Below, piece by piece: positions 55,101-58,364 of a stretch of DNA of 64,000 nt. The stretch comes from GCA-2720865 sp047630275. GTDB lineage: Bacteria; Bdellovibrionota; Bacteriovoracia; Bacteriovoracales; Bacteriovoracaceae. Made by a program: the position numbers and the translations under genes. The stretch's first letter is position 1. Every line of letters begins with the position of its first letter. The DNA lies in assembly GCA_047630275.1 (NCBI GenBank), contig JBLHVN010000001.1:1240001-1304000 (forward strand), read 5' to 3'. The notes under the pieces were generated by a model. The model was not told the origin of the DNA. It saw only the letters and a list, made by a program, of their open reading frames with translations, and ran no database searches.

Positions 55101-57983
55101 CTAGGAGATACCGTTAATGTACAAGTGATCTTTGATGAAGTGGTTACGGTTAACGGTGGAGTTCCAGTTCTTACCCTAGAGACCGGAACTACGGACCGTG
55201 CTGTGGCCTATTCTGGAGGATCTCCTTCAGACACTCTTACTTTTGCTTATACAGTGGGAGTCGGGGATGATAATGCAAACCTTGATTATGTGGCCACCAA
55301 CTCTCTTGTGACTGGTGGTGCTACTATTAGAGATGCTAGTGGAAATGATTCGGCCATTGTTCTTGATACACCTCTTACAGGAGCAAACTCTCTTACTGTT
55401 CAAAAAGATATCAGTGTCGATGGTATAGTTCCGACGGTAACTGATGTAAGTATCAATGAACTTGACGGTGAGTACGGAAGAAATAAACCTTTTGAAATAT
55501 GGGTTGTCTTTAGTGAAGCCGTTTCAGCTACTGGGGCACCAGTTCTTACCATGGACTTAGATGGAACTCCTGCTACCTTTAATGCTACTTTCACAGGTGG
55601 AAATGGAACTAATACTCTTAGCTTTAATTATACAACAGGAGCTTCAGGGCATGTGGCGGCAGATTTAGATTACCTTAATACAACATCATTAACTGCTGGA
55701 ACTTCGATTCAGGATGGACATGGTAACGATGCAGATAGAACTCTTGCTACTCCAGGAGCGGATGCGGCCTCAATCTCATTTAATCAAGATATCGAAGTTA
55801 AAGATGTTGGACCACCAGATCAAATTACTGACCTTGCAACAGCTGGGCGCTCTAAAACAACAGTTGAATTAAACTGGACCGCTCCGTCTTCAACTCCGGC
55901 AATTACGGATTATAGAGTCTATTATAAATTAAATGGAGCTCCAAGTTGGACTCTCTATAATGATGGAGTTTCTCTCGATCTAAACGTAACTATTACAGGC
56001 CTTTCTGTTAGTACAGATTATACCTTTATGGTTCAGGCTTATAATGGGGTTTTTGCTTCAGTTGATTCAAATATTGTTAATGAAAGTACCTTTCCAAATG
56101 ATCCATTCTTTGATGCGGATACCTTTCAAGCTTATAACTTAGCGGGAACGAGTGAATCTCAAGCGGTTTCATTTGTTGATAATAATATCCTCTCTGTCGA
56201 CGGGACTCCGATCTTAACTCTCAATGCAGGGGAGACTGGCAGAGTAACGGCTCCTCAAGGGAAGGTTCTTGTTGGTACCGGTGCGTTTTATGTAGCAGGT
56301 AGGTTACATAATGGTGGCGGAACAGGAAATAGTGACGAAGGAAATGTCGTTTGGCAAACAGCTGATTGGTCTGGGAAGGAATTCTATTTTAATGCTAGTC
56401 GTAGCCCAAGTCATAAAGTCATCGTAAGGGCCTTCGAAGGTATAGCTGATACAACTGTTTCTATCTATAGTGGAGCTACTCTTGTTGCCCAGCAAACAAA
56501 TATGAGTGCAGGAGATACTGTTGAACTTGAAGTTACAGGGACAGGCTCTTATAGGATGACTTCTAATGGAACTATCTTAGCTTACCAATACTCTACTTCT
56601 GGAACTTACGGTGTAAGAGTGGAAGATCCAAAGCCCATCGTTCCTAAATCACTGACAATCATCGGTGTTCCTTCTCGAAATGCTTATATCTCTCCTGATG
56701 CGACAGGCACATTAAGTTGGTGGGACTCAGCCACAAATACTGGTACTGACCCGACTGTCGCAGTTACAGAAGGGGCAACAAATACCTTAAATCCAGGAGA
56801 CACTCCTGATAGAAACTACACTGAACAGGCCATGATTATCCAACATGCATCGATTAGTATCGCAGCTAGATCTACAGCCGACTCTGACGGTAACTGTTCC
56901 GCTCCCTTTATTTCTACGGCTAGGATGAGAAGAAGTTTTGGTATTAATGTTGACGCCCATTGGGTCAAATTCGCTTCAATTTATCCTGCTACGGTTTATC
57001 AGTTAAATCCTGATGGAACAATTAACTCTTTTACCCTTTCTAAAACAGGAACAAATGTTAATGCTCCTTATGATCACTATATTGGTGGAGATGATACTGT
57101 CCAAGGTGTGTTAGAAGGAACAATCTTTTTCTCTTCTGCCCGTATGCAGATGTGGTATGAGCCGGATGCTGACACTAATAACGGCTTTGATAATGCTGCC
57201 AATGATGATGAAACGATAATGTTTGGTTGGGATGCACCAGTTCCTAATATGCAGAATATTAGCTCTAAGCTCTACGCTTGGTATGACTTTAATAATAAGA
57301 ACTATATGTTCACAGATGCTTCTTGTACTAATGGAAATCAAACAACTGCTAACGGAGATAGAGTAAGATGTGTGCGAGACCTTTCAGGTAACTTAAGAGA
57401 TGCTACTACCGCTGTAGCAGCAGAAAGACCTACTCTAAAAACTGGAGTGACTGAATTTGGTACTAAGAACGGATTGACCTTTGATGGGACTAACAACTTA
57501 TTAGACTTTGATATTAGCGGTCTTCGAGGTTCAAATTATACAATCTGCGCAGCAGTTCTTAGGAGAAATAGCAACGCTTCAAGCTATGTCATTGGAACGA
57601 ACTCAACGACTTCTAATGAAGGACTACATTTTGGTTACTCAAGTGATACTAACCTAAGGCTAAGCCACTCTAATACAGACCTTGATAGGACTGTGAACGC
57701 TTACAATAATGCCGCCGTTACTCCAGCAGTTATCTGTGCAGAGCTAGATGCAACTGGACGCTTTGTCGTTGAGAAGCGTGATGGTGTAGAGAAGACAGGC
57801 ACTGACGCTACGGCGACTCAATTAAGCGGTACTGCCCAAGGTAGAATCGGAATGGCCGATAATGGATCTGGCTTTGATGGTGAGATTGGTGAAGTGATCA
57901 TCTTTAATGATGATATGACTGATGCTGAACGATTAGAGATTGAAAACTACCTCATCAAGAAATGGGGAGTGACTGGCTTCTGA
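28161..57983 (+). CDS. Giant multidomain surface lipoprotein (9,940 residues) with 71 Ig-like repeats
   Basis: One uninterrupted reading frame. Residues 1-24 are a lipoprotein signal (LVLHGC, Cys24). Residues 40-690 hold about four anchor-type beta domains (TITNYGDETASS ... CGSSIAAGASCTVEITFRP). About 830-1465: five SwmB/cadherin-like domains (GFYKAGEEVDITVVWDE). 1469-8840: 71 tandem Ig-like units of 103-104 residues (SVTIYSNNANTGRAKVNDIV ... TDASQVIFDE). Then three more SwmB-like domains, one fibronectin type III domain (about 9214-9300), a beta-sandwich and a LamG/concanavalin-like end (9697-9940; WYDFN, LSGNLRDAT, GEIGEVIIFNDDMTDAERLE). I infer an N-terminally anchored stalk carrying a glycan- or protein-binding tip, that is, an adhesin. 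No RTX C-terminus, autotransporter barrel or T1SS genes are nearby, so the export route is open. Units lack a plain calcium motif but are Asp-rich. Confidence 0.93.
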   Translation: MKQALNNHILLIMIALGSLVLHGCGASGVGSQGFVEEKTPRIRFATASGPDKVFEPWGEVIIGFSDTRTFTITNYGDETASSITATISDSTGLAIPEYYFEGTPGVNNGVGTYPGNGGTCGSSIAAGASCTVEITFRPLVSGLKSENVVVNFSGGIHSYSGTVGLTGEGKRPANILIRKLYQLASPNNSPDMIVTPHEDFPGELLPLSSTTPIMPIKIDPVLSDPYFPGVTSGTHRQTIDYGQTANGGWKDYIYEIRNYGDKVAEQVQVFGLGAGTGFSIVNDADTTCDDLYAMPLTPPAAFSSGVINMNDIGEMESCSIKVRYNPALAQGDSTGNADTIGFSFYNGFRIVGDPSLPAGQRLLTPLFDEPNLYDLTGTGMNWAFLVINEATSPYDYGTYANGSTRGLNGFTLENYGAASAVNVNDIGLNTNFTLLGTGSCVGGTTPTVNASAVHGTPASCDLNIQFTPQTVGNPLTDSIQLDYEFDGAGSLISTLTGPATPPPYTNTAANNSTPLIMPNYPVHDVQGTAVTPANLAIAPSPLTWTHSTAAYGTDLLNNGTYYQSFTVTNSGEYQALTFTDTAAIAAPFIYAGGFPGDGDGRDAGGTGTNSSPIDAIVDADGSCAALGSIAGGASCTLIVQYSPTAYVSSSIQETLNFDYDNGTGNVSVQTSIAQVDITTSVRQPELAVSAPVDLGNDAPDTRNEWINQDNYTAYPVSGTCWPDTVVGAGTDDVQIAVRDRLGATKSFSTNCTGGSYSTTLDLSPNCSVGPGLPIGCLQDSALDGSFNAFWDFNIIVSHVDELGNAPVENPIGGVNGFQLRKDVGIPSVNNVRAVAVSTNPHGVDQYNAGKIIDIYVEWDEKVYVAGGVPNITLENQTGTNPVVNYTSGSGSPTLTFRYTVSAGENSTALEYVNTSSLNLNGATIQDQAANDGIPTLPVIGAGGNGFNSISDNATFIIDTVAPVVSSVDALEPTPTDGFYTNPEAIAIRVKMSEAVIVNAGTPEITLNMTGPNADVAVPYSSISADNQTLTFNYTISDGDNNADLDYENTTAFSVGDVEDFATNDATRTLAAPGAVNSISDNQAVAVDTKEPLVTEVTSPTGTGFYKAGEEVDITVVWDEIVNVSGTPQITLNLAGPNADIAVNYTSGSGSDTLTFRYTVLTGDNTNDLDYEDTNALVLNGGDIEDRATNDAVVAGALAVPNAVNSISDDLAIVIDTIPATVDEVTTNKDDGFYTTGEVIDIIVDFSEDVYVTGSPLITLENSLGGRPVTYTSGSGTELITFNYTVVFGDMSTDLDYQAVNSLVLNSGTLNDVADNPSTLTLDTPLTGANSMGVDHAIVIDTAPPEIVEVRADKFNGFYKAGELIPIEMVITESVTVSGTPTLTLENQSGADVVVNYSSGSGTDTLTFNYTVSAGEDNTDLDYIAVLPISFNGGNISDASTNQLDLTTIAAPFAVNSISDNQDIAIDTTVPTLSTVSIYSNNANPVFAKVGDIVTLSFSADEPLLSDPTVLIDGNVAVVAGVTPNYTATYTMQAGDTEGVLTYTIDFLDRAANPGVQVSAPTDASTVTFDETAPLAPAVNIASNGLNNNYAKVGDIVTVSFTVDDTLLATPTVTIDGNSAVVSGTNPNYTAAYTMQAGDTEAVLGFTLDFTDKAGNPALQVVATTDASSVTFDETIPTASPRSIYSDNINTTRAKVNDDVILSFTVSEVLHSDPTVTIDGNAATINNASAPAYTGTYTMQAGDNEGVLVYALDIIDLAGNTNATTYTTVTDGTQVVFDETAPTAPSVTIYSNNGNTGRAKINDVVTLSFTVDEPLLGSPTVTIDGNAATLGGSYPSYTATYTMQTGDTEVVALGFTIDFTDAVGNPAVQVTATTDASQVIFDETLPTAPSVTIYSNNGNTGRAKINDIVTLSFTVDEPLLGSPTVTIDGNATTLGGSYPSYTASYTMQSGDTEVVALGFTLDFTDAVGNAGIQVTSVTDASQVIFDETAPAAPSVTIYSNNANTARAKINDIVTLSFTVDEPLLGSPTVTIDGNAATIGGAYPSYTATYTMQAGDTEIVALGFTLDFTDAVGNPGVQVTSVTDASQVIFDGTPPTAPSVTIYSDNANSSRAKVNDVVTLSFTVDEPLLGSPTVTIDGNAATIGGAYPNYTASYTMQTGDTEVAALGFTLDFTDAVGNPAVQVTATTDASQVIFDETPPEAPSVTIYSNNGNTGRAKINDVVTLSFTVDEPLLGNPTVTIDGNATTLAGAYPNYSATYTMQTGDTQVVALDFTLDFTDAVGNPAVQVTATTDASQVIFDEAAPTAPVVTIYSNNANSSRAKINDIVTLSFTVDEPLLGSPTVTIDGNAATIGGAYPSYTASYTMQTGDTEVVALGFTLDFTDAVGNPGVQVTSTTDASQVIFDETIPTAPSVVIYSDNANSARAKVGDTVTLSFTVNEPLLGSPTVAIDGRPTTIGGTYPSYTASYTFIGGENEGSLSVALDFTDAAGNSGIQVTLTTDFSSVIFDETDPTAPSVTIYSDNANPALAQVGDVVTLSFTVDEPLLGSPTVTIDGNATTLGGAYPSYTASYTMVGGETEGSLAFTLNFTDAVGNAATQVVATTDLSTVTFDQTPPTAPTVTIYSNNGNTGRAKVNDIVTLSFTVDEPLLGNPTVTIDGNAATIGGAYPSYTASYTMQTGDTEAVALGFTLDFTDVSGNAAVQVTSVTDASEVIFDETVPTAPAVSIYSDNANSSRAKVNDVVTLSFTVSEPLLGSPTVTIDGKAATIGGAYPSYTASYTMQTGDTEVAALGFTLDFTDAVGNTGVQVTAVTDVSSVIFDETAPTAPAVTIYSDNANTGRALINDVVTVSFTVDEPLLGSPTVTIDGNAATLGGAYPSYTASYTMQTGDTEGVALGFTLDFTDAVGNAATQVIATTDSSQVIFDESPPTAPSVTIFSNNANTGRAKINDIVTLSFTVDEPLLGSPTVTIDGNAATIGGSYPSYTATYTMQSGDTQVVALGFTLDFTDAVGNPAVQVTSTTDASQVIFDEAAPTAPAVTIYSNNGNTGRAKVNDIVTLSFTVSEPLLGSPTVTIDGNAATISGSYPSYTASYTMQTGDTQVVALGFTLDFTDAVGNPGVQVTSVTDASQVIFDEVLPTAPSVTIYSDNANTARAKINDVVTVSFTVDEPLLGNPTVTIDGNATTLGGAYPNYTATYTMQTGDTEVVALGFTIDLDDAAGNSAIQVTATTDASQVIFDETAPTAPSVTIYSDNANPALAQVTDVVTLSFTVDEPLLGSPTVTIDGNATTIGGAYPSYTASYTMVGGETEGSLAFTLNFTDAVGNAATQIVATTDLSTVTFDQTPPTAPTVTIYSNNGNTGRAKVNDIVTLSFTVDEPLLGNPTVTIDGNAATIGGAYPSYIATYTMQAGDTEAVALGFTLDFTDLSNNAATQVVSVTDASQVIFDETAPTSPAVTIYSNNANSSRAKVNDVVTLSFTVDEPLLGSPTVTIDGKATTIGGAYPSYTATYTMQAGDTEVVALGFTLDFTDAVGNPAIQVTAVSDASQVIFDETLPTAPSVTIYSNNANPGRALINDVVTVSFTVDEALLGSPTVTIDGNAATLGGAYPSYTATYTMQTGDTEVVALGFTLDFTDAAGNAATQVASTTDASQVIFDESVPTAPSVTIYSNNTNTGRAKVNDIVTLSFTVDEPLLGNPTVTIDGNAATIGGSYPSYTASYTMQTGDTQVVALGFTLDFTDAVGNPAVQVTATTDASQVIFDEAAPTAPAVTIYSNNSNTGRAKVNDIVTLSFTVNEPLLGSPTVTIDGNAATIGGAYPSYTATYTMQTGDTEAAALGFTLDFTDAVGNPGVQVTSVTDASQVIFDETIPTAPSVVIYSNNANSARAKVGDTVTLSFTVNEPLLGSPTVAIDGRPTTIGGTYPSYTASYTFMGGENEGSLSVALDFTDAAGNSGIQVTLTTDFSSVIFDETDPTAPSVTIYSDNANPALAQVGDVVTLSFTVDEPLLGNPTVTIDGNATTIGGAYPSYTASYTMAGGETAGSLAFTLNFTDAVGNAATQVVATTDLSTVTFDQTPPTAPTVTIYSNNSNTGRAKVNDVVTLSFTVDEPLLGSPTVTIDGNAATIGGAYPSYTASYTMQTGDTQAVALGFTLDFTDVSGNAAVQVTSVTDASEVIFDETAPTAPAVSIYSDNANSSRAKVNDVVTLSFTVSEPLLGSPTVTIDGKAATIGGAYPSYTASYTMQTGDTEVAALGFTLDLTDAAGNPGVQVTAVTDASSVIFDETAPTAPAVTIYSDNANTGRALINDVVTVSFTVNEPLLGSPTVTIDGNATTLGGSYPSYTASYTMQTGDTEGVALGFTLDFTDAVGNAATQVVSVTDASQVIFDESDPTAPAVTIYSNNANPGRAKVNDIVTLSFTVDEPLLGSPTVTIDGNAATIGGSYPSYTATYTMQSGDTQTVALGFTLDFTDAVGNPAVQVTATTDASQVIFDEAAPTAPAVTIYSNNTNTGRAKVNDIVTLSFTVSEPLLGSPTVTIDGNAATISGSYPSYTATYTMQTGDTEAAALGFTLDFTDAVGNPGVQVTSATDASQVIFDETLPTAPAVVIYSNNGNTGRAKVNDIVTLSFTVNEPLLGSPTVTIDGNAATIGGAYPSYTASYTMQTGDTQAVALGFTLDFNDAAGNSAVQVSAVTDASSVIFDETPPTAPIVTIYSNNANPAKAKVNDVVTLSFTVDEPLLGNPTVTIDGNAATLGGAYPSYTAAYTVQTGDTAGALGFTLDFTDAVGNPAVQVTATTDSSSVEFDEIPPTAPSVTIYSNNANTGRAKVNDIVTLSFTVDEPLLGNPTVTIDGNAATIGGAYPSYTATYTMQAGDTESVALTFTLDFTDLFSNAAVQVTSVTDASEVIFDETPPTAPAVSIYSDNANSSRAKVNDVVTLSFTVNEPLLGSPTVTIDGKAATIGGAYPSYTASYTMQTGDTEVVALGFTLDFDDAVGNSAVQVVSVTDASSVIFDETAPAAPAVTIYSNNADSSRAKINDIVTLSFTVNEPLLGSPTVTIDGNAATIGGAYPSYTASYTMQSGDTQAVALGFTLDFTDAVGNAATQVASVTDASQVIFDESVPTAPTVTIYSNNANTSRAKVNDIVTLSFTVSEPLLGSPTVTIDGNAATIGGSYPSYTAAYTMQSGDTQVAALGFTLDFTDAVGNPAVQVTSTTDASQVIFDEAAPTAPAVTIYSNNGNTGRAKVNDVVTLSFTVSEPLLGSPTVTIDGNAATIGGAYPSYTASYTMQTGDSEAAALGFTLDFTDAVGNPSVQVTSVTDASQVIFDETPPTAPAVSIYSDNANSSRAKVNDVVTLSFTVSEPLLGSPTVTIDGNATTIGGAYPSYTASYTMQTGDTQAAALGFTLDFTDAAGNLGVQVTSVSDASQVIFDETAPTAPAVTIYSDNANPGRALINDVVTVSFTVDEPLLGSPTVTIDGNAATLGGAYPSYNATYTMQTGDTQVVALGFTIDFTDAVGNPAVQVTSTTDASQVIFDEAAPTAPSVSIYSNNANLGRAKVNDIVTLSFTVDEPLLGSPTVTIDGNAATIGGSYPSYTATYTMQSGDTQAVALGFTLDFTDAVGNPAVQVTATTDASQVIFDEAAPTAPAVTIYSNNSNTGRAKVNDVVTLSFTVSEPLLGSPTVTIDGNAATIGGAYPSYTASYTMQTGDTEAAALGFTLDFTDAVGNPGVQVTSTTDASQVIFDETIPTAPSVVIYSDNANSARAKVGDTVTLSFTVNEPLLGSPTVAIDGRPTTIGGTYPSYTASYTFIGGENEGILSVALDFTDAAGNSGIQVTSTTDFSSVIFDETDPTAPSVTIYSDNANPALAQVGDVVTLSFTVDEPLLGSPTVTIDGNATTIGGAYPSYTASYTMAGGETAGSLAFTLNFTDAVGNAATQVVATTDLSTVSFDQTPPTAPTVTIYSNNSNTGRAKVNDIVTLSFTVDEPLLGSPTVTIDGKAATIGGAYPSYTATYTMQSGDTQAVALGFTLDFTDVSGNAAVQVTSVTDASEVIFDETAPTAPAVSIYSDNANSSRAKVNDVVTLSFTVSEPLLGSPTVTIDGKAATIGGAYPSYTANYTMQTGDTEVDALGFTLDLTDAVGNPGVQVTAVTDASSVIFDETAPTAPAVTIYSDNANPGRALINDVVTVSFTVDEPLLGSPTVTIDGNATTLGGSYPSYTASYTMQTGDTEGVALGFTLDFTDAVGNAATQVVSVTDASQVIFDESDPTAPAVTIYSNNANPGRAKVNDIVTLSFTVDEPLLGSPTVTIDGNAATIGGSYPSYTASYTMQSGDTQTVALGFTLDFTDAVGNPAVQVTATTDASQVIFDEAAPTAPAVTIYSNNSNTGRAKVNDIVTLSFTVNEPLLGSPTVTIDGNAATIGGAYPSYTASYTMQTGDTEAAALGFTLDFTDAVGNPGVQVTSTTDASQVIFDETIPTAPSVVIYSDNANSARAKVGDTVTLSFTVNEPLLGSPTVAIDGRPTTIGGTYPSYTASYTFIGGENEGSLSVALDFTDAAGNSGIQVTLTTDFSSVIFDETDPTAPSVTIYSDNADPALAQVGDVVTLSFTVDEPLLGSPTVTIDGNATTLGGAYPSYTASYTMVGGETAGSLPFTLNFTDAVGNAATQVVATTDLSTVSFDQTPPTAPTVTIYSNNSNTGRAKVNDIVTLSFTVDEPLLGSPTVTIDGNAATIGGAYPSYTASYTMQTGDTEAVALGFTLDFTDVSGNAAVQVTSVTDASEVIFDETVPTAPAVSIYSDNANSSRAKVNDVVTLSFTVSEPLLGSPTVTIDGKAATIGGAYPSYTASYTMQTGDTEVAALGFTLDLTDAAGNPGVQVTAVTDASSVIFDETAPTAPAVTIYSDNANPGRALINDVVTVSFTVNEPLLGSPTVTIDGNAATIGGSYPSYTASYTMQTGDTEGVALGFTLDFTDAVGNAATQVVSVTDASQVIFDESAPAASSVTIYSNNANTGRAKVNDIVTVSFTVDEPLLGSPTVTIDGNAATLSGSYPSYNATYTMQTGDTQVVALGFTIDFTDAVGNPAVQVTSTTDASSVIFDETDPTAPAVTIYSNNANNGRAKINDVVTVSFTVNEPLLGNPTVTIDGNATTLGGSYPSYTASYTMQTGDTEGVALGFTLDFTDAVGNPATQVVSVTDASQVIFDESDPTALAVSIYSDNANSSRAKVNDVVTLSFTVDEPLLGSPTVTIDGNAATIGGSFPSYTASYTMQAGDTEAVALGFTLDFTDAAGNPSVQVTAVSDASQVIFDETAPTAPAVTIYSNNANPAKAKVNDVVTLSFTVDEPLLGNPTVTIDGNAATLGGAYPSYTAAYTVQTGDTAGVLGFTLNFTDAVGNPAVQVTATTDSSSVEFDEVPPTAPSVTIYSNNANTGRAKVNDIVTLSFTVDEPLLGNPTVTIDGNAATIGGAYPSYTATYTMQAGDTESVALTFTLDFTDLFSNAAVQVTSVTDASEVIFDETPPTAPAVSIYSDNANSSRAKVNDVVTLSFTVNEPLLGSPTVTIDGNATTIGGSYPSYTASYTMQSGDTEVAALGFTLDLTDAVGNAGVQVTAVTDGSSVIFDQTQPTAPAITIYSDNADTTRAQVNDIVTLSFTVDEPLLGNPTVTIDGNATTIGGAYPSYTASYTMQSGDTQAVALGFTLDFTDAVGNAATQVVSVTDASQVIFDEGPPTAPAVTIYSNNADSSKAKINDIVTLSFTVDEPLLGNPTVTIDGNAATIGGSYPSYTATYTMQSGDTEVVALGFTLDFDDAVGNPAVQVTSTTDASQVIFDETDPTASSVTIYSNNSNTGRAKVSDVVTVSFTVSEPLLGSPTVTIDGNAATIGGAYPSYTASYTMQTGDSEAAALGFTLDFTDAAGNPGVQVTSVSDASQVIFDETAPTASAVTIYSDNADSTKAKVNDVVTVSFTVDEPLLGNPTVTIDGNATTIGGSYPSYTASYTMQTGDTEGVALGFTLDFNDAVGNSAVQVVAVTDASQVIFDETPPTAPVVSIFSDNSNPSRAKVNDVVTLSFTVSDPLLGSPTVTIDGNAATIGGAYPSYTASYTMQSGDTEVVALGFTLDFTDAVGNPAVQVTATTDASQVIFDETAPTAPAVTIYSNNANTGRAKINDVVTVSFTVNEPLLGNPTVTIDGNATTLGGSYPSYTASYTMQSGDTEGVALGFTLDFTDAVGNPATQVVSVTDASQVIFDESDPTAPAVSIYSNNANTGRAKVNDIVTLSFTVDEPLLGSPTVTIDGKAATIGGSYPSYTASYTMQSGDTQAVALGFTLDFTDAVGNPGVQVTAVTDASSVIFDEIAPTAPAVTIYSDNADSTRAKVNDVVTVSFTVDEPLLGDPTVTIDGNATTIGGAYPSYTATYTVQTGDTAGALGFTLNFTDAVGNPATQVTATTDASSVEFDEVPPTAPSVTIYSNNANTGRAKVNDIVTVSFTVDEPLLGSPTVTIDGNAATIGGSYPSYTATYTMQSGDTQVAALGFTIDFTDLFSNAAVQVTATTDASQVIFDETAPTAPSITIYSNNANSSRAKVNDVVTLSFTVDEPLLGSPTVTIDGNAATIGGAYPSYTASYTMQSGDTQAAALGFTLDFTDAVGNPGVQVTAVTDASSVIFDESVPTAPSVTIYSDNANTGRAKVNDIVTLSFTVSEPLLGSPTVTIDGKAATIGGAYPSYTASYTMQTGDTQAVALGFTLDFDDAAGNSAVQVIAVTDASSVIFDETAPTAVAVSISSNNANNTALAKVNDVVTLSFTVDEPLLGNPTVTIDGNATTLLGAYPSYTATYTMQTGDTEAVALGFTLDFDDAAGNSAVQVTAVTDASQVIFDETAPVLQFVDSTTGNGNYKDPAVIQVEVHYDEAVIVSGTPSLTLETGASDAVVNYSGATAETLSFAYTVADGHNSTDLNYNSDINLNGGTVTDLAGNTAPVDITTIAAADQLSGTNRRDIVVDTDEPAVARVSAAEANGLFKLGDTVNVQVIFDEVVTVNGGVPVLTLETGTTDRAVAYSGGSPSDTLTFAYTVGVGDDNANLDYVATNSLVTGGATIRDASGNDSAIVLDTPLTGANSLTVQKDISVDGIVPTVTDVSINELDGEYGRNKPFEIWVVFSEAVSATGAPVLTMDLDGTPATFNATFTGGNGTNTLSFNYTTGASGHVAADLDYLNTTSLTAGTSIQDGHGNDADRTLATPGADAASISFNQDIEVKDVGPPDQITDLATAGRSKTTVELNWTAPSSTPAITDYRVYYKLNGAPSWTLYNDGVSLDLNVTITGLSVSTDYTFMVQAYNGVFASVDSNIVNESTFPNDPFFDADTFQAYNLAGTSESQAVSFVDNNILSVDGTPILTLNAGETGRVTAPQGKVLVGTGAFYVAGRLHNGGGTGNSDEGNVVWQTADWSGKEFYFNASRSPSHKVIVRAFEGIADTTVSIYSGATLVAQQTNMSAGDTVELEVTGTGSYRMTSNGTILAYQYSTSGTYGVRVEDPKPIVPKSLTIIGVPSRNAYISPDATGTLSWWDSATNTGTDPTVAVTEGATNTLNPGDTPDRNYTEQAMIIQHASISIAARSTADSDGNCSAPFISTARMRRSFGINVDAHWVKFASIYPATVYQLNPDGTINSFTLSKTGTNVNAPYDHYIGGDDTVQGVLEGTIFFSSARMQMWYEPDADTNNGFDNAANDDETIMFGWDAPVPNMQNISSKLYAWYDFNNKNYMFTDASCTNGNQTTANGDRVRCVRDLSGNLRDATTAVAAERPTLKTGVTEFGTKNGLTFDGTNNLLDFDISGLRGSNYTICAAVLRRNSNASSYVIGTNSTTSNEGLHFGYSSDTNLRLSHSNTDLDRTVNAYNNAAVTPAVICAELDATGRFVVEKRDGVEKTGTDATATQLSGTAQGRIGMADNGSGFDGEIGEVIIFNDDMTDAERLEIENYLIKKWGVTGF
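35370..36923 (+). repeat. Five-unit higher-order block, copy A1 (units 10-14)
   Basis: The units come in the order RPTT type, ALAQ type, DVSGN type, GKA/SEP type, ALIND type. The same order recurs at 39729, 45336 and 47514. Confidence 0.85.
37860..39104 (+). repeat. Diverged four-unit relative of block A (units 18-21)
   Basis: It has the ALAQ, DLSNN, GKATT and ALIND types in the same order but lacks the leading RPTT unit and differs at more positions, suggesting an older copy or one rearranged by recombination. Confidence 0.6.
39729..41282 (+). repeat. Five-unit higher-order block, copy A2 (units 24-28)
   Basis: It lies 4,359 bp (14 units) after A1 and keeps the unit order and many synonymous choices of A1, for example the RPTT unit with GGAAGGCCTACCACTATTGG. 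Confidence 0.85.
42219..43151 (+). repeat. Three-unit block B1 (units 32-34)
   Basis: VQTGDTAG type, DLFSN type, then SSRAK type. Its middle unit is nearly identical at DNA level to that of B2 at 50004; I see one substitution (GACATT/GATATT). Confidence 0.85.
45336..46889 (+). repeat. Five-unit higher-order block, copy A3 (units 42-46)
   Basis: Same unit order as A1 and A2. It is separated from A4 by two units only, so A3 and A4 start exactly 2,178 bp (seven units) apart. Confidence 0.85.
47514..49067 (+). repeat. Five-unit higher-order block, copy A4 (units 49-53)
   Basis: Very close to A3 at DNA level, including synonymous positions in the first unit; it appears to be the product of a seven-unit duplication. 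Confidence 0.85.
50004..50936 (+). repeat. Three-unit block B2 (units 57-59)
   Basis: Second copy of block B, 7,785 bp after B1, with near-identity in the DLFSN unit. A further VQTGDTAG-DLFSN pair occurs as units 67-68 (about 53.1-53.7 kb). Confidence 0.85.
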
Positions 57984-58364
57984 TTTTTTTCAAATTGATG
58001 GTATGGGGGAGATTTCTTAAGGCAACTAGGTCCGAATATATTTCAAGCCTCGCGCCTCCTTTCGGTAAATTATAGAAGAACCTTTTTTATTATCTTTTAG
58101 TTCCACTTAATTAGCCTGGTCATAAATTACTTAATTCTTGAAGTTGAAGTGAGTGCTGTGTATGGGATACGAGAGTTAAAGCCTGACTAAACCTAGATTT
58201 TTATAAAGACCTAATTCCCTCTCTAAGACTAGAGTCAAAAGACTTAGAGGTTTAGGAACACTCTAGTTTGCCTCTTTAAAGTTGATGATTTTAGAGTGTT
58301 AATTTTTATCTCTAAGAGAAAGTTTCCTCTTTCGAGCAAAATGAAAATCATTTACTATGTATGA
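57984..58364 (+). other. Intergenic region after the giant gene
   Basis: About 380 bases with no open frame of note. I see no strong terminator right after the stop codon. The last 150 bases carry two perfect inverted repeats (listed separately) and lead into the response-regulator gene. No tRNA is visible. Confidence 0.5.
58218..58300 (+). promoter_or_regulatory. Two consecutive stem-loops upstream of the response-regulator gene
   Basis: CCTCTCTAAG-type arm: CTCTAAG (58221-58227) with CTTAGAG (58243-58249). Then AACACTCTA (58257-58265) with TAGAGTGTT (58292-58300), a perfect 9-bp repeat followed by AATTTTTATC. The second could be a terminator for the giant gene or a leader hairpin. CTCTAAG occurs once more at about 58311, so alternative pairings are possible. 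Confidence 0.5.
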
